From DAMCZI01 sp032095175 (GTDB lineage: Bacteria > Bacillota > Clostridia > Clostridiales > Caloramatoraceae), in the NCBI GenBank assembly GCA_032095175.1, contig DAMCZI010000005.1, forward strand, positions 86,759-150,758: a DNA stretch of 64,000 nt, given 5' to 3'. Shown piece after piece: positions 55,075-64,000 of this stretch (position 1 is the first letter of the stretch; each line of letters opens with the position of its first letter). The position numbers and the translations under genes were made by a program. A model generated the notes under the pieces. The model was not told the DNA's origin. It saw nothing but the letters and a program-made list of their open reading frames with translations, and searched no databases.

Positions 55075-56193
55075 CTACTCATTCTTTGTCCCACACTCAG
55101 GACAGAATTTAGAATTAGCAGGTATTGTTTTTCCACAACCCTTGCAAGTTGTTTCTGTGGATTGTACTGCTCCACATTCTGGGCAGAATTTAACTCCCTT
55201 ATCTATTTCGCTTCCACACTTTATGCATTTCACCTTTGAACTTATAAGTGTCTTTCCGCATTCAGGACAGAATTTAACCCCTGAAGGAATTTTTGCATTA
55301 CAGTATTGGCATACTGACACTTCAGGTTGGTTCGTTGTTTTTAATGCTTCACTCATAATGCTTCCTATTGCATTTCCTGCTCCGAATCCAACTCCCGCTC
55401 CAGCTAGACCGCCTCCAGTATTCTGAGCAGCATCCCTTATTGCTTCTGCTGCTTGATACTGGGTATACTTTTGCATATTTCCTATTATGCCCATAGAAGT
55501 TCTTTTATCAAGAACCTTTTCTACTTCCTCTGGAAGGGATATATTTTCAATAAATAATGAAGCCAGTGCTAATCCAAGCTCTTCAAATCTGGGTTGAAGT
55601 TTAGCTACTGCATTCTGGCTCAGTTCATCATAATTCATAGCCAAATCCATAGCAGGTATCTTTGACTCACCTAATAAATCTGTTAATCCTGATATAAGTG
55701 AACGCTTTAACTGCTCTGATATACTTTCTGTATCAAAGGACTCATTTGTTCCAAAAACTTCTTTTAAGAATTTAACAGGATCCTTAACCCTAAAGGAATA
55801 TATTCCAAAAGCACGTAGCCTTATCATTCCAAACTCTGCATCTCGCATCATAATAGGATTTGAAGTACCCCACTTCTGGTTTGTAAACTGCTTTGTATTT
55901 ACAAAATAAACCTCTGCTTTAAATGGTGAATTAAACCCATACTTCCAAGACTTTAATTTTGTGAGTACAGGCATATTTTCAGTTGTTAATGTATATCTTC
56001 CTGGTGCAAATATATCTGCAATTTGCCCTTCATTAACAAATATAGCTGTCTGAGATTCTCTTACTGTAAGCTGTGCCCCCATTTTTATTTCTTTTCCCTG
56101 AACTGGGAAGCGATATACTATTGTATCAGTGGTCGAATCTGTCCATTCAATAACTTCTATAAACTGACCTTTTATAAAATCAAATAATCCCAT
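55075..56193 (-). CDS. SPFH-domain protein with C-terminal zinc ribbons, YdjI-like
   Basis: A 372-residue protein starting MGLFDFIKGQFIEVIEW, a signature of YdjI/virion-core-like SPFH proteins. The SPFH domain covers about residues 20-250, followed by a Gly/Ala-rich segment and three zinc ribbons (CQYCNAKIPSG, CIKCGSEIDKG, CKGCGKTIPAN, each with a FCPECG partner). In B. subtilis YdjI works with YdjG and PspA in membrane stress. No PspA gene is in this window. ATG 56193 follows AGGAGG. Confidence 0.88.
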   Translation of the reverse strand: MGLFDFIKGQFIEVIEWTDSTTDTIVYRFPVQGKEIKMGAQLTVRESQTAIFVNEGQIADIFAPGRYTLTTENMPVLTKLKSWKYGFNSPFKAEVYFVNTKQFTNQKWGTSNPIMMRDAEFGMIRLRAFGIYSFRVKDPVKFLKEVFGTNESFDTESISEQLKRSLISGLTDLLGESKIPAMDLAMNYDELSQNAVAKLQPRFEELGLALASLFIENISLPEEVEKVLDKRTSMGIIGNMQKYTQYQAAEAIRDAAQNTGGGLAGAGVGFGAGNAIGSIMSEALKTTNQPEVSVCQYCNAKIPSGVKFCPECGKTLISSKVKCIKCGSEIDKGVKFCPECGAVQSTETTCKGCGKTIPANSKFCPECGTKNE

Positions 56194-56308
56194 GCTAAAC
56201 CTCCTCATATTATCATTATTTACTTATGGATTTTACATTCTACTATATAGAATGCTTGAAGTAATATATATAATAGCATTTTTATCAATAATTACAACTA
56301 ATTTTCTA

Positions 56309-56851
56309 CTACCAATCATCCCTTAGCAATCCACATATGTATCTATCAACAAATTCTCCTTTATTCATTACATGCTTCCTTAATAAGCCTTCCACTTGAA
56401 ATCCAAGGCTAGTTAATAATGCCAGGGAGGCTGTGTTCTCTTTTTGTAAATTTGCATATAATCTATTTAGTTTCAGCTCCTTAAAGGCATATTCAATTAT
56501 AAGCTTACAAGCCTCAGAAGCATATCCCTTTTTCCAAAAATCCTTAACTATCCAGTATCCAATTTCACTATTTTGGCATTCAAAATTTATATTTTCTAAA
56601 GCAATAACTCCTATAAATGTATCTTCTTCATTATCAAAAATACCTAATTCGTATGTAGTGTCGCCATTCTGCACAGAATCTAAATAGTTAAAATATTGTT
56701 TTGCATCCTCCATTGTATATGGATATGAAACCTTATACATATATTTTGACTGATCAATATTATCTAAGTAGTGTTGGATAGTTTTAGGTTCTACCCTGTC
56801 TATCAAATTCTCCAAATAAATTCTTTTACCCTTTAAAACTAATCTACCCAA
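56309..56851 (-). CDS. RimJ/RimL-type GNAT acetyltransferase
   Basis: A 180-residue acetyltransferase: LVLKGKRIYLENL start, EIGYWIVKDFWKKGYASEAC acetyl-CoA motif and LNRLYANLQKENTASLALLTSLGF end. The TTG at 56851 is preferred because GGGGGG stands 6 bases before it. It is followed by the YdjI-like gene but separated by 115 bases. Substrate unknown. Confidence 0.85.
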   Translation of the reverse strand: MGRLVLKGKRIYLENLIDRVEPKTIQHYLDNIDQSKYMYKVSYPYTMEDAKQYFNYLDSVQNGDTTYELGIFDNEEDTFIGVIALENINFECQNSEIGYWIVKDFWKKGYASEACKLIIEYAFKELKLNRLYANLQKENTASLALLTSLGFQVEGLLRKHVMNKGEFVDRYICGLLRDDW

Positions 56852-57640
56852 TAATATCCCCCCCATCAAGTTTAATTAATACCCATTTTATATTTATTTA
56901 TCTGTAATGTGATAAATTCCTATATCCTGCCTATCATAACAGCCATCTCACGACTTTCTATTCCTAAAATATTAAGAAGAAGTAAATGTGATAGAATCTT
57001 TACTTTATATATAGATTCTTTATTTTTTATAAAATACCTCTTATATTTATCAAATTTACTTGTGTGAAAATATGGTAATCCATATTGTATATAACTTAGG
57101 TTTGTATGCATATGAATATTCTTTATATAATTTCCTTTATTTACCCTAGAAGTTAATTCGGGACATACCTACTATCCTAATGCAACAAAAATTGCCAGAC
57201 CTGGATATAAAACATAGTTTTACTTCCCATGCCTGGCATATTATATGAAGGGTTTACATTTTTACCTCACTATATATCAACCTTTACAATAAATATATCT
57301 CAGCACAATCAAATGAATTGTTTCTATCTTATGTACCTAAAATCGTATATCTTGCATTATAATATTGTTACTTTTTATACTCTATAATACCATTCTCCAA
57401 TCATTATGCATTTCCTTCATATTATGGATATTTTCTTTCGACTTATTTAGCTATTTTAATGCTTTTATATTTTACTGATATCATGATAATTCAGTTTCTA
57501 TCTGGTTTCCCTAACAATTAAATTTTAAGAAAATATGTCGAAACTTTTTTATTCGATAATCACCAAATAACCTGCTAATACTTTGTTATATGTAAAAAGA
57601 TGCCAGGTATATCACTTTCTTATACCTGGCATCTTTCATA
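56852..57640. other. Long intergenic region with hairpins
   Basis: About 790 bases without a convincing gene. A 63-codon minus-strand frame at 56920-57111 has no site or recognisable family. A hairpin at about 57191-57240 (GCCAGACCTGG...CCATGCCTGGC) and the terminator at 57597-57635 share the TGCCAGG motif. The rest is very AT-rich with nothing visible. Confidence 0.45.
57597..57635 (-). terminator. Intrinsic terminator after the membrane-anchored protein gene
   Basis: AAGATGCCAGGTATA and TATACCTGGCATCTT form a perfect 15-bp stem; the minus strand continues with TTTTTAC. It lies 6 bases after the stop. Confidence 0.85.
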
Positions 57641-58237
57641 TTATATAATGTTATCAAGAATGTTCTCATAATCTTTTTCATTTTCACTTAAAGGAAGCTG
57701 CACTGTTATGGTCTTCCATACCTTATCCTTTACTATACTTCTTGTCAATATTCTTTGCTTTTCTGTCTTATAGTAAACTGTAGAACACATCTTATCTTCA
57801 TTAATATCCTTATGAGTTATATTTCCTGCCCCATATGCTTCCTTCAGGTCTTCATTATACTCACTAACTGCTTCTTCAAATATCTGCTTATCGTTTCTAT
57901 CATCTATTCCATTTGGTTCATAATATCCAAATATCAAGGAAACACCCTTATCATTTACATATTTCTTTTCATACCATGGGGCATCATCTTTTTTATCTTC
58001 CTTAAACTCATTAGGAATATTTAGTTTCCATTTATCTATAGATATCTGCTGCATACTTGTATTTTCTAAGTTCTGGCTGTTCTCAGCTTGAGAATTGCTT
58101 TGATCGGTATTAGCTTCAACATCCTGCTGATTACTTTTGTTATTTGCTGTCATCCTTTTAGATGCTATCGTGTAGCCCAAACCAAAAAAAGCTGCTATAA
58201 CTAGTACAATAATAAATACTTTTAATCCCTTATTCAT
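57641..58237 (-). CDS. Membrane-anchored extracellular protein, unknown
   Basis: A 198-residue protein with one N-terminal helix (VFIIVLVIAAFFGLGYTI), a Gln/Asn/Ser-rich linker (residues 30-65) and a soluble domain of about 130 residues containing WKLNIPNEFKEDKKDDAPWY. The domain is reminiscent of PsbP-like or DUF-type lipoprotein folds but I cannot name it. A GGGGGA site precedes the ATG, and a structured repeat lies 33 bases upstream. Confidence 0.65.
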   Translation of the reverse strand: MNKGLKVFIIVLVIAAFFGLGYTIASKRMTANNKSNQQDVEANTDQSNSQAENSQNLENTSMQQISIDKWKLNIPNEFKEDKKDDAPWYEKKYVNDKGVSLIFGYYEPNGIDDRNDKQIFEEAVSEYNEDLKEAYGAGNITHKDINEDKMCSTVYYKTEKQRILTRSIVKDKVWKTITVQLPLSENEKDYENILDNII

Positions 58238-58269
58238 TTTTCTCCCCCTATTATATATAAATCATAAAA

Positions 58270-58351
58270 TTCTTTACATTTTGTCTTTTTAAACAGCCCT
58301 GTAATATTGGTCCGACCTTAGGATGTTTAAAAAGACAAAATGTAATAGAAT
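58270..58351. repeat. Structured hairpin element, family A copy 2
   Basis: Read on the minus strand it begins ATTCTATTACATTTTGTC and ends GACAAAATGTAAAGAAT, with loop CATCCTAAGGTCGGACC. It matches the element at 50566-50637 in ends and loop while the stem differs with paired changes (TTGTC/GACAA against CCACC/GGTGG). Confidence 0.65.
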
Positions 58352-58403
58352 TTTTGATTTATATTTAGCTCTACCATTTTTTCATATGTGTAGATTATTC
58401 TTT

Positions 58404-58561
58404 AGGCACATTAAAAAAATAAATGAGTCAGATTGCGAAGTAATTTTGATTATTTTCTAGGCACTCAATCACGAGCATACTAACTGTATGTAAGTGATTG
58501 AGTAACGACGAAAAGAATCAAAAGGACGAGTAAGATGGCTTATTTATTTTTTAATGTGCCT
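58404..58561. repeat. 158-bp palindromic MITE-like element
   Basis: The ends AGGCACATTAAAAAAATAAA and TTTATTTTTTAATGTGCCT are inverted repeats. Further paired blocks (TTTGATTATTTTC with GAAAAGAATCAAA, CACTCAATCAC with GTGATTGAGT) continue to a central ACTAACTGTATG. It has no coding capacity. I recall similar AGGCACATTAAA palindromes in other clostridia, but could not check. Confidence 0.65.
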
Positions 58562-58689
58562 TAGTGCAACTATCCCCTATTCTAATACATCAAATGCGAA
58601 ATGTTAACCCACATATTCTTATGATTTATGTGAATAATTAAGAATATCTTCTGCAGACATCCCCATCATTGTAGAATCATATAGTTAAT

Positions 58690-58726
58690 AAGAATCCACT
58701 GCAAAGAATATATGCAGTGGATTCTT
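58690..58726 (-). terminator. Terminator of the subtilase gene
   Basis: AAGAATCCACTGCA and TGCAGTGGATTCTT form a perfect 14-bp stem 25 bases after the stop. The following minus-strand sequence is moderately T-rich. Confidence 0.7.
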
Positions 58727-58751
58727 AGATTATAAATTATCTTCTTGTTTT

Positions 58752-61622
58752 TTATTTAATTGTCTGCACAGAATAGGTTGCTGTAAGGTTGTAAGTAACT
58801 GGTCTTTTACTTGTTGTTGATATGCTAATCTTATAGGTACCAGTTTGAGAAGCATTATATTGAATAGTACTAGTTCCCTCTCCAACCTTTGTTCCTGATG
58901 GATCATATAGCTCCATATTTAAGCCTGATCCTCCGCTTAAGCTGAGATCTATTGTCCCCTGTGCAGTAACATTTATAGTTACTTCCTTTGCCTTTTTATT
59001 ATTTACATTCCCAGTAAAGTTCTTTGTTTCAGTACCAACTGTCGCTGTATTCTTAACAGTTACAGCTATTGTTTGAGATGCTCCTGTATTTCCTGTTGCA
59101 TCAAAAGCCTTTGCCTGAATGTTGTAAGCTCCATCAGCCACAGCAGTTGAGTCCCATCCTACGCTGTATGGACTTGATGTATCCTCGCTAATCTTAGTTT
59201 CACCAACATAAAATTCAACTCGACTTACTGCAATATTATCAGCTGCATCTGCGTTTATTGTTACCGTACCTTTTACAGTTGTGCCATCTGCTGGAGCTGT
59301 CAAACTACAGGTTGGAGGAGTTGTGTCAGGCTTTGGTGTATTATCAGTAGCAACAGTTATAGCTGTTGATGCTCCTACATTTTCTGCTCCATCAAAAGCC
59401 TTTGCCTGAATGCTGTGGTTTCCGTTAGCAACAGCTGCTGAATCCCACTGAATGCTGTATGGGCTTGTTGTGTCTGTTCCAACCTTTGTTCCATCAACGT
59501 AAAATTCAACTCTATTTACTATATTATTATCAGCTGCATCAGCATTTAAAGTTACTATTCCATTTACAGTAGCATTATTAGCTGGAGCTGTTATACTGCA
59601 AGTTGGAGGCTCTGTATCTGCTGGAACTCCGCCACCAAAGTTTGCTGATGAGAATAATGCAAAGTCCTGTGGTCCCTGTGGTACATTGTAAGCTGTTACT
59701 TGAACTGTGTAATTTCCTACCTCAGGAGTATTTATATATACGTTCTCAACATTGTTTAAACGATCAAATCCACTGTTATATGGACTTGTAAAATCATTCC
59801 CATAATAAATCTTTCCAGTTGGAGATGTAACCTTAAGGTCAAGGTCATTTACAAGAGCCTTTGATGCTGTAGGTGAGCCTGGATAGTCAGTCCAGACAAG
59901 TGATACCTTCAATGGAGTATTTTGAGCTTCAACTGAGTAAGTATAGCTCTGGTTTTGACCTGTAGCTAACTTAACAGGTTCATCTTCATATTTATATTCT
60001 TTTGAAGTCAAGGAATCTGTAAGACTTATACGTCCCCATCCTTGATCACGGCTTGGATATCCAAATCCCATATCAGTACCGCCATTAATAATTGCAGCCT
60101 TCATCATTGCAGGACTCGGAGTGTGGCCCCATTGTTTCTCCATATATTCTCTAGCAACTGCTACAGCTCCTGCTGTAAGTGGAGTTGCCATTGATGTTCC
60201 ACCCATATATGCATAGTAGCTGTTAAATCCCTGCCAATAGTTTGATTCAGGTGCAACTGATGATTTTGTTGAAAGAATCCAGGTTCCAGGGGCAACTATA
60301 TCTGGCTTTGTTCTTCCATCTGCACAGTTTCCACGACTTGAAAATGCAGCAATTTCATTTGGGTTATCTCCTATATTTCCCCATCTGGTTTCTGGCATAT
60401 TAGGTCTATAGTTTTCTGAAGCACCAACTGTTATACAGTTTTTAGCTGTTCCAGGAGCACCTATTGAATCATAAGCAGTTCCAGCGTATCCATCGCCTTC
60501 ATTCCCAGCAGCAAAAAGTATTATCATATCATTGTTCCATACATATTTATCAACATTTTGTGAATCAGTAGTATAATCACCATATACTGCTGCACCCCAA
60601 GAGTTTGTGTGTATTCTTGCTCCTGCATTCCATGATTGAGCAAACAAAGTATTTAGATCATTTGGCAGTCCGCCAAGTCCACCACCAGAATCTAATACAG
60701 ATTGCATAACAAGATTTGCTTCTGGAGCCGTTCCCTTATATTGTCCATTTGATCTGGCACCACTGCCAAGTACAGAACCTGAAACATGGGTTCCATGTCC
60801 ATGTGGATCATCTGCTGTATTTCTTCCAAGTGGATAAATTGCATTTATTCTTCCCTGGAAATCCAAGTGCATACTGCTGTCATTCTTTCCTGTATCTAAC
60901 CCTGTATCACAAACACCAACAACCTGCCCTGCTCCTTTATAGCCTAAATTCCACATATCATCTACATCCATGTAGCCCCTTGCAATGTCATTATATAATT
61001 TATATTCTGGAGCTGGCTCAATAAATTTAACTGAATTCAGCTTTGCAAGCTTTTTAAGCTCATTGCTCTTTATTTTTATTACTAATTTTTTATTTACCTT
61101 GTCCAACTTTTCTCCGCCAACTTCAGCTATTTCATTTTCTATGGAGGTATCATCAAATGTGATTATATTTACCTTAACTTCTGCATTTTCTTTTACCTTT
61201 TCCGAACCATCCTTTAAAAGAGGATGTATCTTAAATGCCGGATGATAGATAATCACATCATCTACAAATGAGAGTTCTTCTGCATTTTTTGCGCTCTCTG
61301 GAGTCATTAAAGTCAAGAATGAAAAATCAGGAATATACTCTACAAGTTTTGCTCCTGTATTCTCCAATTCAAGCTTCATTTCTTCATAGATTGGTCCATT
61401 AAAAGTTACTATATAAGGACCAACCTCGCCATTACCATATTCCTTCTTAAGTTCATCTGGTATATCAATTTTCTGGTGTGTTTCAATCTTCATACCATTT
61501 AGATAGATGGTATTAGATTTATTATTCTTTGCTGAAGCTGTAAATGATGATGCTGAGGACATGAAGAACAGTAAAAATGCAGTTACAATAAGGCTTAAGG
61601 TACGTTTAAAGCCTTTACTCAT
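58752..61622 (-). CDS. Secreted subtilisin-family protease with Ig-like and PPC domains
   Basis: A 956-residue exported S8 protease. The signal peptide is MSKGFKRTLSLIVTAFLLFFMS. A propeptide-like region extends to about 210. The catalytic triad is Asp239 (GVCDTGLD), His276 (GHGTHVSG) and Ser477 (GGTSMATP). After a jelly-roll-like domain (about 560-670), two bacterial Ig-like modules repeat PPTCS-TAPA---TV-G-VT--ADAADN (about 680-865). A pre-peptidase C-terminal (PPC) domain ends the protein (GGSGLNMELYDPSG). ATG 61622 was chosen for AAAGGAGG; the longer frame adds a non-signal extension. A typical extracellular degradative enzyme. Confidence 0.92.
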   Translation of the reverse strand: MSKGFKRTLSLIVTAFLLFFMSSASSFTASAKNNKSNTIYLNGMKIETHQKIDIPDELKKEYGNGEVGPYIVTFNGPIYEEMKLELENTGAKLVEYIPDFSFLTLMTPESAKNAEELSFVDDVIIYHPAFKIHPLLKDGSEKVKENAEVKVNIITFDDTSIENEIAEVGGEKLDKVNKKLVIKIKSNELKKLAKLNSVKFIEPAPEYKLYNDIARGYMDVDDMWNLGYKGAGQVVGVCDTGLDTGKNDSSMHLDFQGRINAIYPLGRNTADDPHGHGTHVSGSVLGSGARSNGQYKGTAPEANLVMQSVLDSGGGLGGLPNDLNTLFAQSWNAGARIHTNSWGAAVYGDYTTDSQNVDKYVWNNDMIILFAAGNEGDGYAGTAYDSIGAPGTAKNCITVGASENYRPNMPETRWGNIGDNPNEIAAFSSRGNCADGRTKPDIVAPGTWILSTKSSVAPESNYWQGFNSYYAYMGGTSMATPLTAGAVAVAREYMEKQWGHTPSPAMMKAAIINGGTDMGFGYPSRDQGWGRISLTDSLTSKEYKYEDEPVKLATGQNQSYTYSVEAQNTPLKVSLVWTDYPGSPTASKALVNDLDLKVTSPTGKIYYGNDFTSPYNSGFDRLNNVENVYINTPEVGNYTVQVTAYNVPQGPQDFALFSSANFGGGVPADTEPPTCSITAPANNATVNGIVTLNADAADNNIVNRVEFYVDGTKVGTDTTSPYSIQWDSAAVANGNHSIQAKAFDGAENVGASTAITVATDNTPKPDTTPPTCSLTAPADGTTVKGTVTINADAADNIAVSRVEFYVGETKISEDTSSPYSVGWDSTAVADGAYNIQAKAFDATGNTGASQTIAVTVKNTATVGTETKNFTGNVNNKKAKEVTINVTAQGTIDLSLSGGSGLNMELYDPSGTKVGEGTSTIQYNASQTGTYKISISTTSKRPVTYNLTATYSVQTIK

Positions 61623-62128
61623 ATTTATAAACCTCCTTTTATTTGAATACAAACTCCCCCTAATTTCAATCATCCGCCTCCTTTTTTATTAGAGGTAATT
61701 GTATTTTTACAAATAAATATTATGATAACTACTAGATTGCTGATTTTTATAAGCAATAAGACTTATTCTAATAGAACCATCTTTTATTTCGTATGCTATT
61801 AATCATAAATATATTAATAAAGGAAAACATATATGCATTGCATATCGTAAATGGAATAGGATTACTATCATAAAAGCTATAAAAATTAAAATCGGGGATA
61901 CACAGCACACAACTTACGACATATTTCATCAATAAAAAACCATCTAGAGTTGAACTAACCCAGATGGTTTTTTTGAATAGTTATATTTTTTAGTTATATA
62001 AATCGCAATAAAATTTTGAATAATGTGTATTGCGATTTAAATAATGTTAATTTCTAAATCAAATGTTTAAGCTATTAGAATTGTTTATTATATGTAACTT
62101 CTTAAGAACACTTAAATTAGGAATATCT
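61623..62128. other. Intergenic region between subtilase and SulP genes
   Basis: About 500 bases. It contains the ribosome binding site and presumed promoter of the subtilase and, near 61933-61974, a terminator for the SulP gene. The stretch 61990-62060 shows a partly repeated AATCGCAAT/ATTGCGATT inverted pair (62004 and 62028). Nothing else is visible. Confidence 0.5.
61933..61974. terminator. Bidirectional terminator after SulP
   Basis: AAAAAACCATCT and AGATGGTTTTTT form a 12-bp stem with A and T runs on both sides. The loop reads AGAGTTGAACTAACCC, close to the loop of the family A element at 50566. The SulP stop is about 155 bases away. Confidence 0.8.
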
Positions 62129-63817
62129 TTAATTTGTTTCGTTTAAACCGCAGCATTTCTTCACTTTACAATCTTTTTTCTCAAGCAAAGCATTGGCTCT
62201 TAAAATACCTTCCTCAGTATTTTCACAGAAGTTTTCTTCTCCTATCAAATCTACAAATCCATATTTTTTAAGCATACTATATGGCTGCTCTTGAAGCTCT
62301 GAAAGAATGAGCATTGTATTATTCTTTTTACACATATCATAAAGCATATCAAGGGCATGATAAGCAGAAGCATCCATTGCAGGTACATGGCTCATTCTTA
62401 GTATAAGTACCTTGGAAGCAAAGCTCATCTCTCTTACTACATTTACAAACTTATCTGCTGCCCCAAAAAAGAATGGTCCATTAATCTCATAGAAGGAAAT
62501 ATCCTTTGATACTTTTAAATCATTGTAAAGTTCAAGGGTATCATCATCTTCACTAGCATCAAGTACACACTTAATATCTGTAACATCAGACATTCTCCTC
62601 ATGAATAAGAATGAAGACAATACAATCCCGACCCCAATTGCTATAACTAAATCCATAAATATAGTTAAGAAAAAGGTTACTAAAAATACAATTGCATCAC
62701 TTTTTGGTGCTTTAGCTAATCTCTTAAATGCCTCCCATTCTCCCATATTGTATGAAACCATAATCAATATAGCTGCAAGGCAAGTCATTGGAACAAGCTT
62801 CATATATGGTAAGAACAGCATCATTATAATTAAAAGTACTACTGAATGAACAATTCCTGCTACAGGAGTTCTTCCACCATTTTTTACATTGGCAGCAGTT
62901 CTTGCAATTGCTCCTGTTACTGGAATTCCACCAAAAAGTGCAGAACATATATTTCCTGCTCCCTGAGCTACAAGCTCCATGTTGGAACGGTGCTTTCCTC
63001 CAATCATACCATCTGCAACAACTGCAGATAGGAGTGATTCAACACCTGCAAGTATTGCAATTGTTAAACCTGGAACAAGAAGCTCCTTTATCATATTTAA
63101 ATTAACATTAGGAATACTTATCGTTGGAAGTGCAGCAGAGATGCTCCCAAAACGGCTTCCTATTGTTTCAACATCAATGTGCAGTACACTTGTTAAAACT
63201 GTTGCTCCTATAATTGCTATCAGTGTTCCCGGAATTTTTTTATTTATCTTAGGCCAAAAGATTATTATGGCAAGGGACAATGCCCCTACTAAAAGACTTT
63301 TATAATTAATTGTATTCATACTCTTAAAATAAGCTATCCATTTTGGAGCAAATTCAGAAGGAACCTTATCCATTGTTAAGCCTAAAAAGTCTTTGATTTG
63401 TGTAGAAAAAATAGTAATCGCGATACCACTTGTAAATCCTGTGGTAATAGGATATGGAATATACTTTATCATACTTCCAAATTTAAAAAATCCCATGATT
63501 AATAAAAATATACCTGCTATCAGAGTTGCAACAATCAACCCATCCAATCCAAACTTCTGTATGATTCCAAAAACAATTACAATAAATGCGCCTGTTGGTC
63601 CTCCAATTTGGACTCTACTTCCTCCAAGAAGAGAAATAATAAACCCGCCGATAATCGCCGTATGCAGACCCTTTTCTGGAGAAACACCAGAAGAAATTGC
63701 AAGGGCTATTGCAAGTGGAAAAGCAATAATTGCTACGATAATTCCGGCAGTAACATCCTTTATAAATTGCTCTTTGGAATAATTCTTTAAACATGTAAAC
63801 AGCTTAGGAATAAACAT
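62129..63817 (-). CDS. SulP family anion transporter with STAS domain
   Basis: A 562-residue protein with 12-14 membrane helices over the first 430 residues. The SulP motifs include DVTAGIIVAIIAFPLAIALAI, GGSRVQIGGPTGAF and GGIPVTGAIARTAANV. A cytosolic STAS domain follows (about 440-545) with ILRMSHVPAMDASAYHAL. The family carries sulfate, bicarbonate or other anions. The CKVKKCCG tail is unusual. A GGGGGA site precedes the ATG. No carbonic anhydrase or sulfate-assimilation gene is adjacent in the window. Confidence 0.93.
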   Translation of the reverse strand: MFIPKLFTCLKNYSKEQFIKDVTAGIIVAIIAFPLAIALAISSGVSPEKGLHTAIIGGFIISLLGGSRVQIGGPTGAFIVIVFGIIQKFGLDGLIVATLIAGIFLLIMGFFKFGSMIKYIPYPITTGFTSGIAITIFSTQIKDFLGLTMDKVPSEFAPKWIAYFKSMNTINYKSLLVGALSLAIIIFWPKINKKIPGTLIAIIGATVLTSVLHIDVETIGSRFGSISAALPTISIPNVNLNMIKELLVPGLTIAILAGVESLLSAVVADGMIGGKHRSNMELVAQGAGNICSALFGGIPVTGAIARTAANVKNGGRTPVAGIVHSVVLLIIMMLFLPYMKLVPMTCLAAILIMVSYNMGEWEAFKRLAKAPKSDAIVFLVTFFLTIFMDLVIAIGVGIVLSSFLFMRRMSDVTDIKCVLDASEDDDTLELYNDLKVSKDISFYEINGPFFFGAADKFVNVVREMSFASKVLILRMSHVPAMDASAYHALDMLYDMCKKNNTMLILSELQEQPYSMLKKYGFVDLIGEENFCENTEEGILRANALLEKKDCKVKKCCGLNETN

Positions 63818-64000
63818 CAGCCATCCCCCTTATAATAAAAATTAATAAAAATAGTTAGCACTCGAATGTTGCTACCATTGACATAATATCACATTAATCT
63901 ACACACTACAATAAAAAATTATTAGCAACTCAATTCGCAACCTATGGATTATGCGACGTAACGTAGTAGTTAGTTTGTACCTTTAAAGACCGTTCCAACC

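Noticed and set aside
56920..57111. 63-codon minus-strand frame after the GNAT gene
   Set aside because: No ribosome binding site, no recognisable domain and typical AT-rich composition; treated as intergenic.
63855..63875. TTAGCACTC upstream of the SulP gene, like half of a CIRCE heat-shock operator
   Set aside because: The second arm GAGTGCTAA is absent at the required 9-base spacing, and SulP is not a chaperone gene.

Overview
The window is low-GC Firmicute DNA, most likely a Clostridium (sensu stricto) chromosome. Signs are very AT-rich intergenic DNA, strong AGGAGG ribosome binding sites, frequent TTG/GTG starts, spore-type cell-wall enzymes with LysM, a c-di-AMP (ydaO-type) riboswitch, and many palindromic intergenic elements. 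About 50 genes are supportable. No tRNA, rRNA, CRISPR array, intact insertion sequence or prophage was seen.

Layout. 1-4.2 kb: MATE efflux pump (cut by the window edge) and a TldD/TldE protease pair. 4.4-8.1 kb: GNAT, a protein with two retropepsin-like domains, an HD hydrolase and small membrane proteins. 8.1-15.7 kb: a class III lanthipeptide locus. It has an ABC exporter, a three-domain LanKC synthetase, a small membrane protein, and two 49-residue precursor genes with a VLELQ leader motif and a C-terminal S-x2-S-x2-C core. It also shows a decayed second copy and is bordered by a LytTR/DUF3021 regulatory pair and a LytTR remnant. 15.8-26.2 kb: an isochorismatase-like hydrolase and three very large secreted proteins: a tripeptidyl-peptidase-II-like subtilase, a nine-fold X2-repeat surface protein, and a beta-solenoid/Big_2 protein. 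27-32.9 kb: a radical SAM/SPASM enzyme coupled to an unusual lipoprotein, then two tandem enterochelin-esterase-like genes and a double SnoaL-like protein. 33.6-36.4 kb: a tight operon of GNAT, aminoglycoside-phosphotransferase-like, Nudix and carbamoyltransferase-like genes. 36.7-39 kb: HAD hydrolase, HExxH protein and HD protein. 39-42.5 kb: two-component system with a BcrAB-like ABC transporter. 42.6-50.5 kb: LysM/GH18 spore hydrolase, unknown and membrane proteins, riboswitch-controlled LysM/SleB hydrolase, UPF0104 membrane protein and a secreted aminopeptidase P. 50.7-56.9 kb: three-gene ABC-2 transporter, YdjG/YdjI-like pair and a GNAT. 57.6-64 kb: membrane-anchored unknown, subtilase with Ig-like and PPC domains, and a SulP transporter.

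The most distinctive systems are two peptide-modification loci. In the lanthipeptide locus LanKC would dehydrate and cyclise the two small precursors and the ABC protein would export them. In the radical SAM locus the enzyme and the lipoprotein are separated by only 14 bp, and the lipoprotein is the natural candidate substrate or partner. The intergenic regions carry several families of perfect or compensated hairpins that look like small non-autonomous repeats.

All calls rest on reading motifs and on remembered family features; no database search was run.
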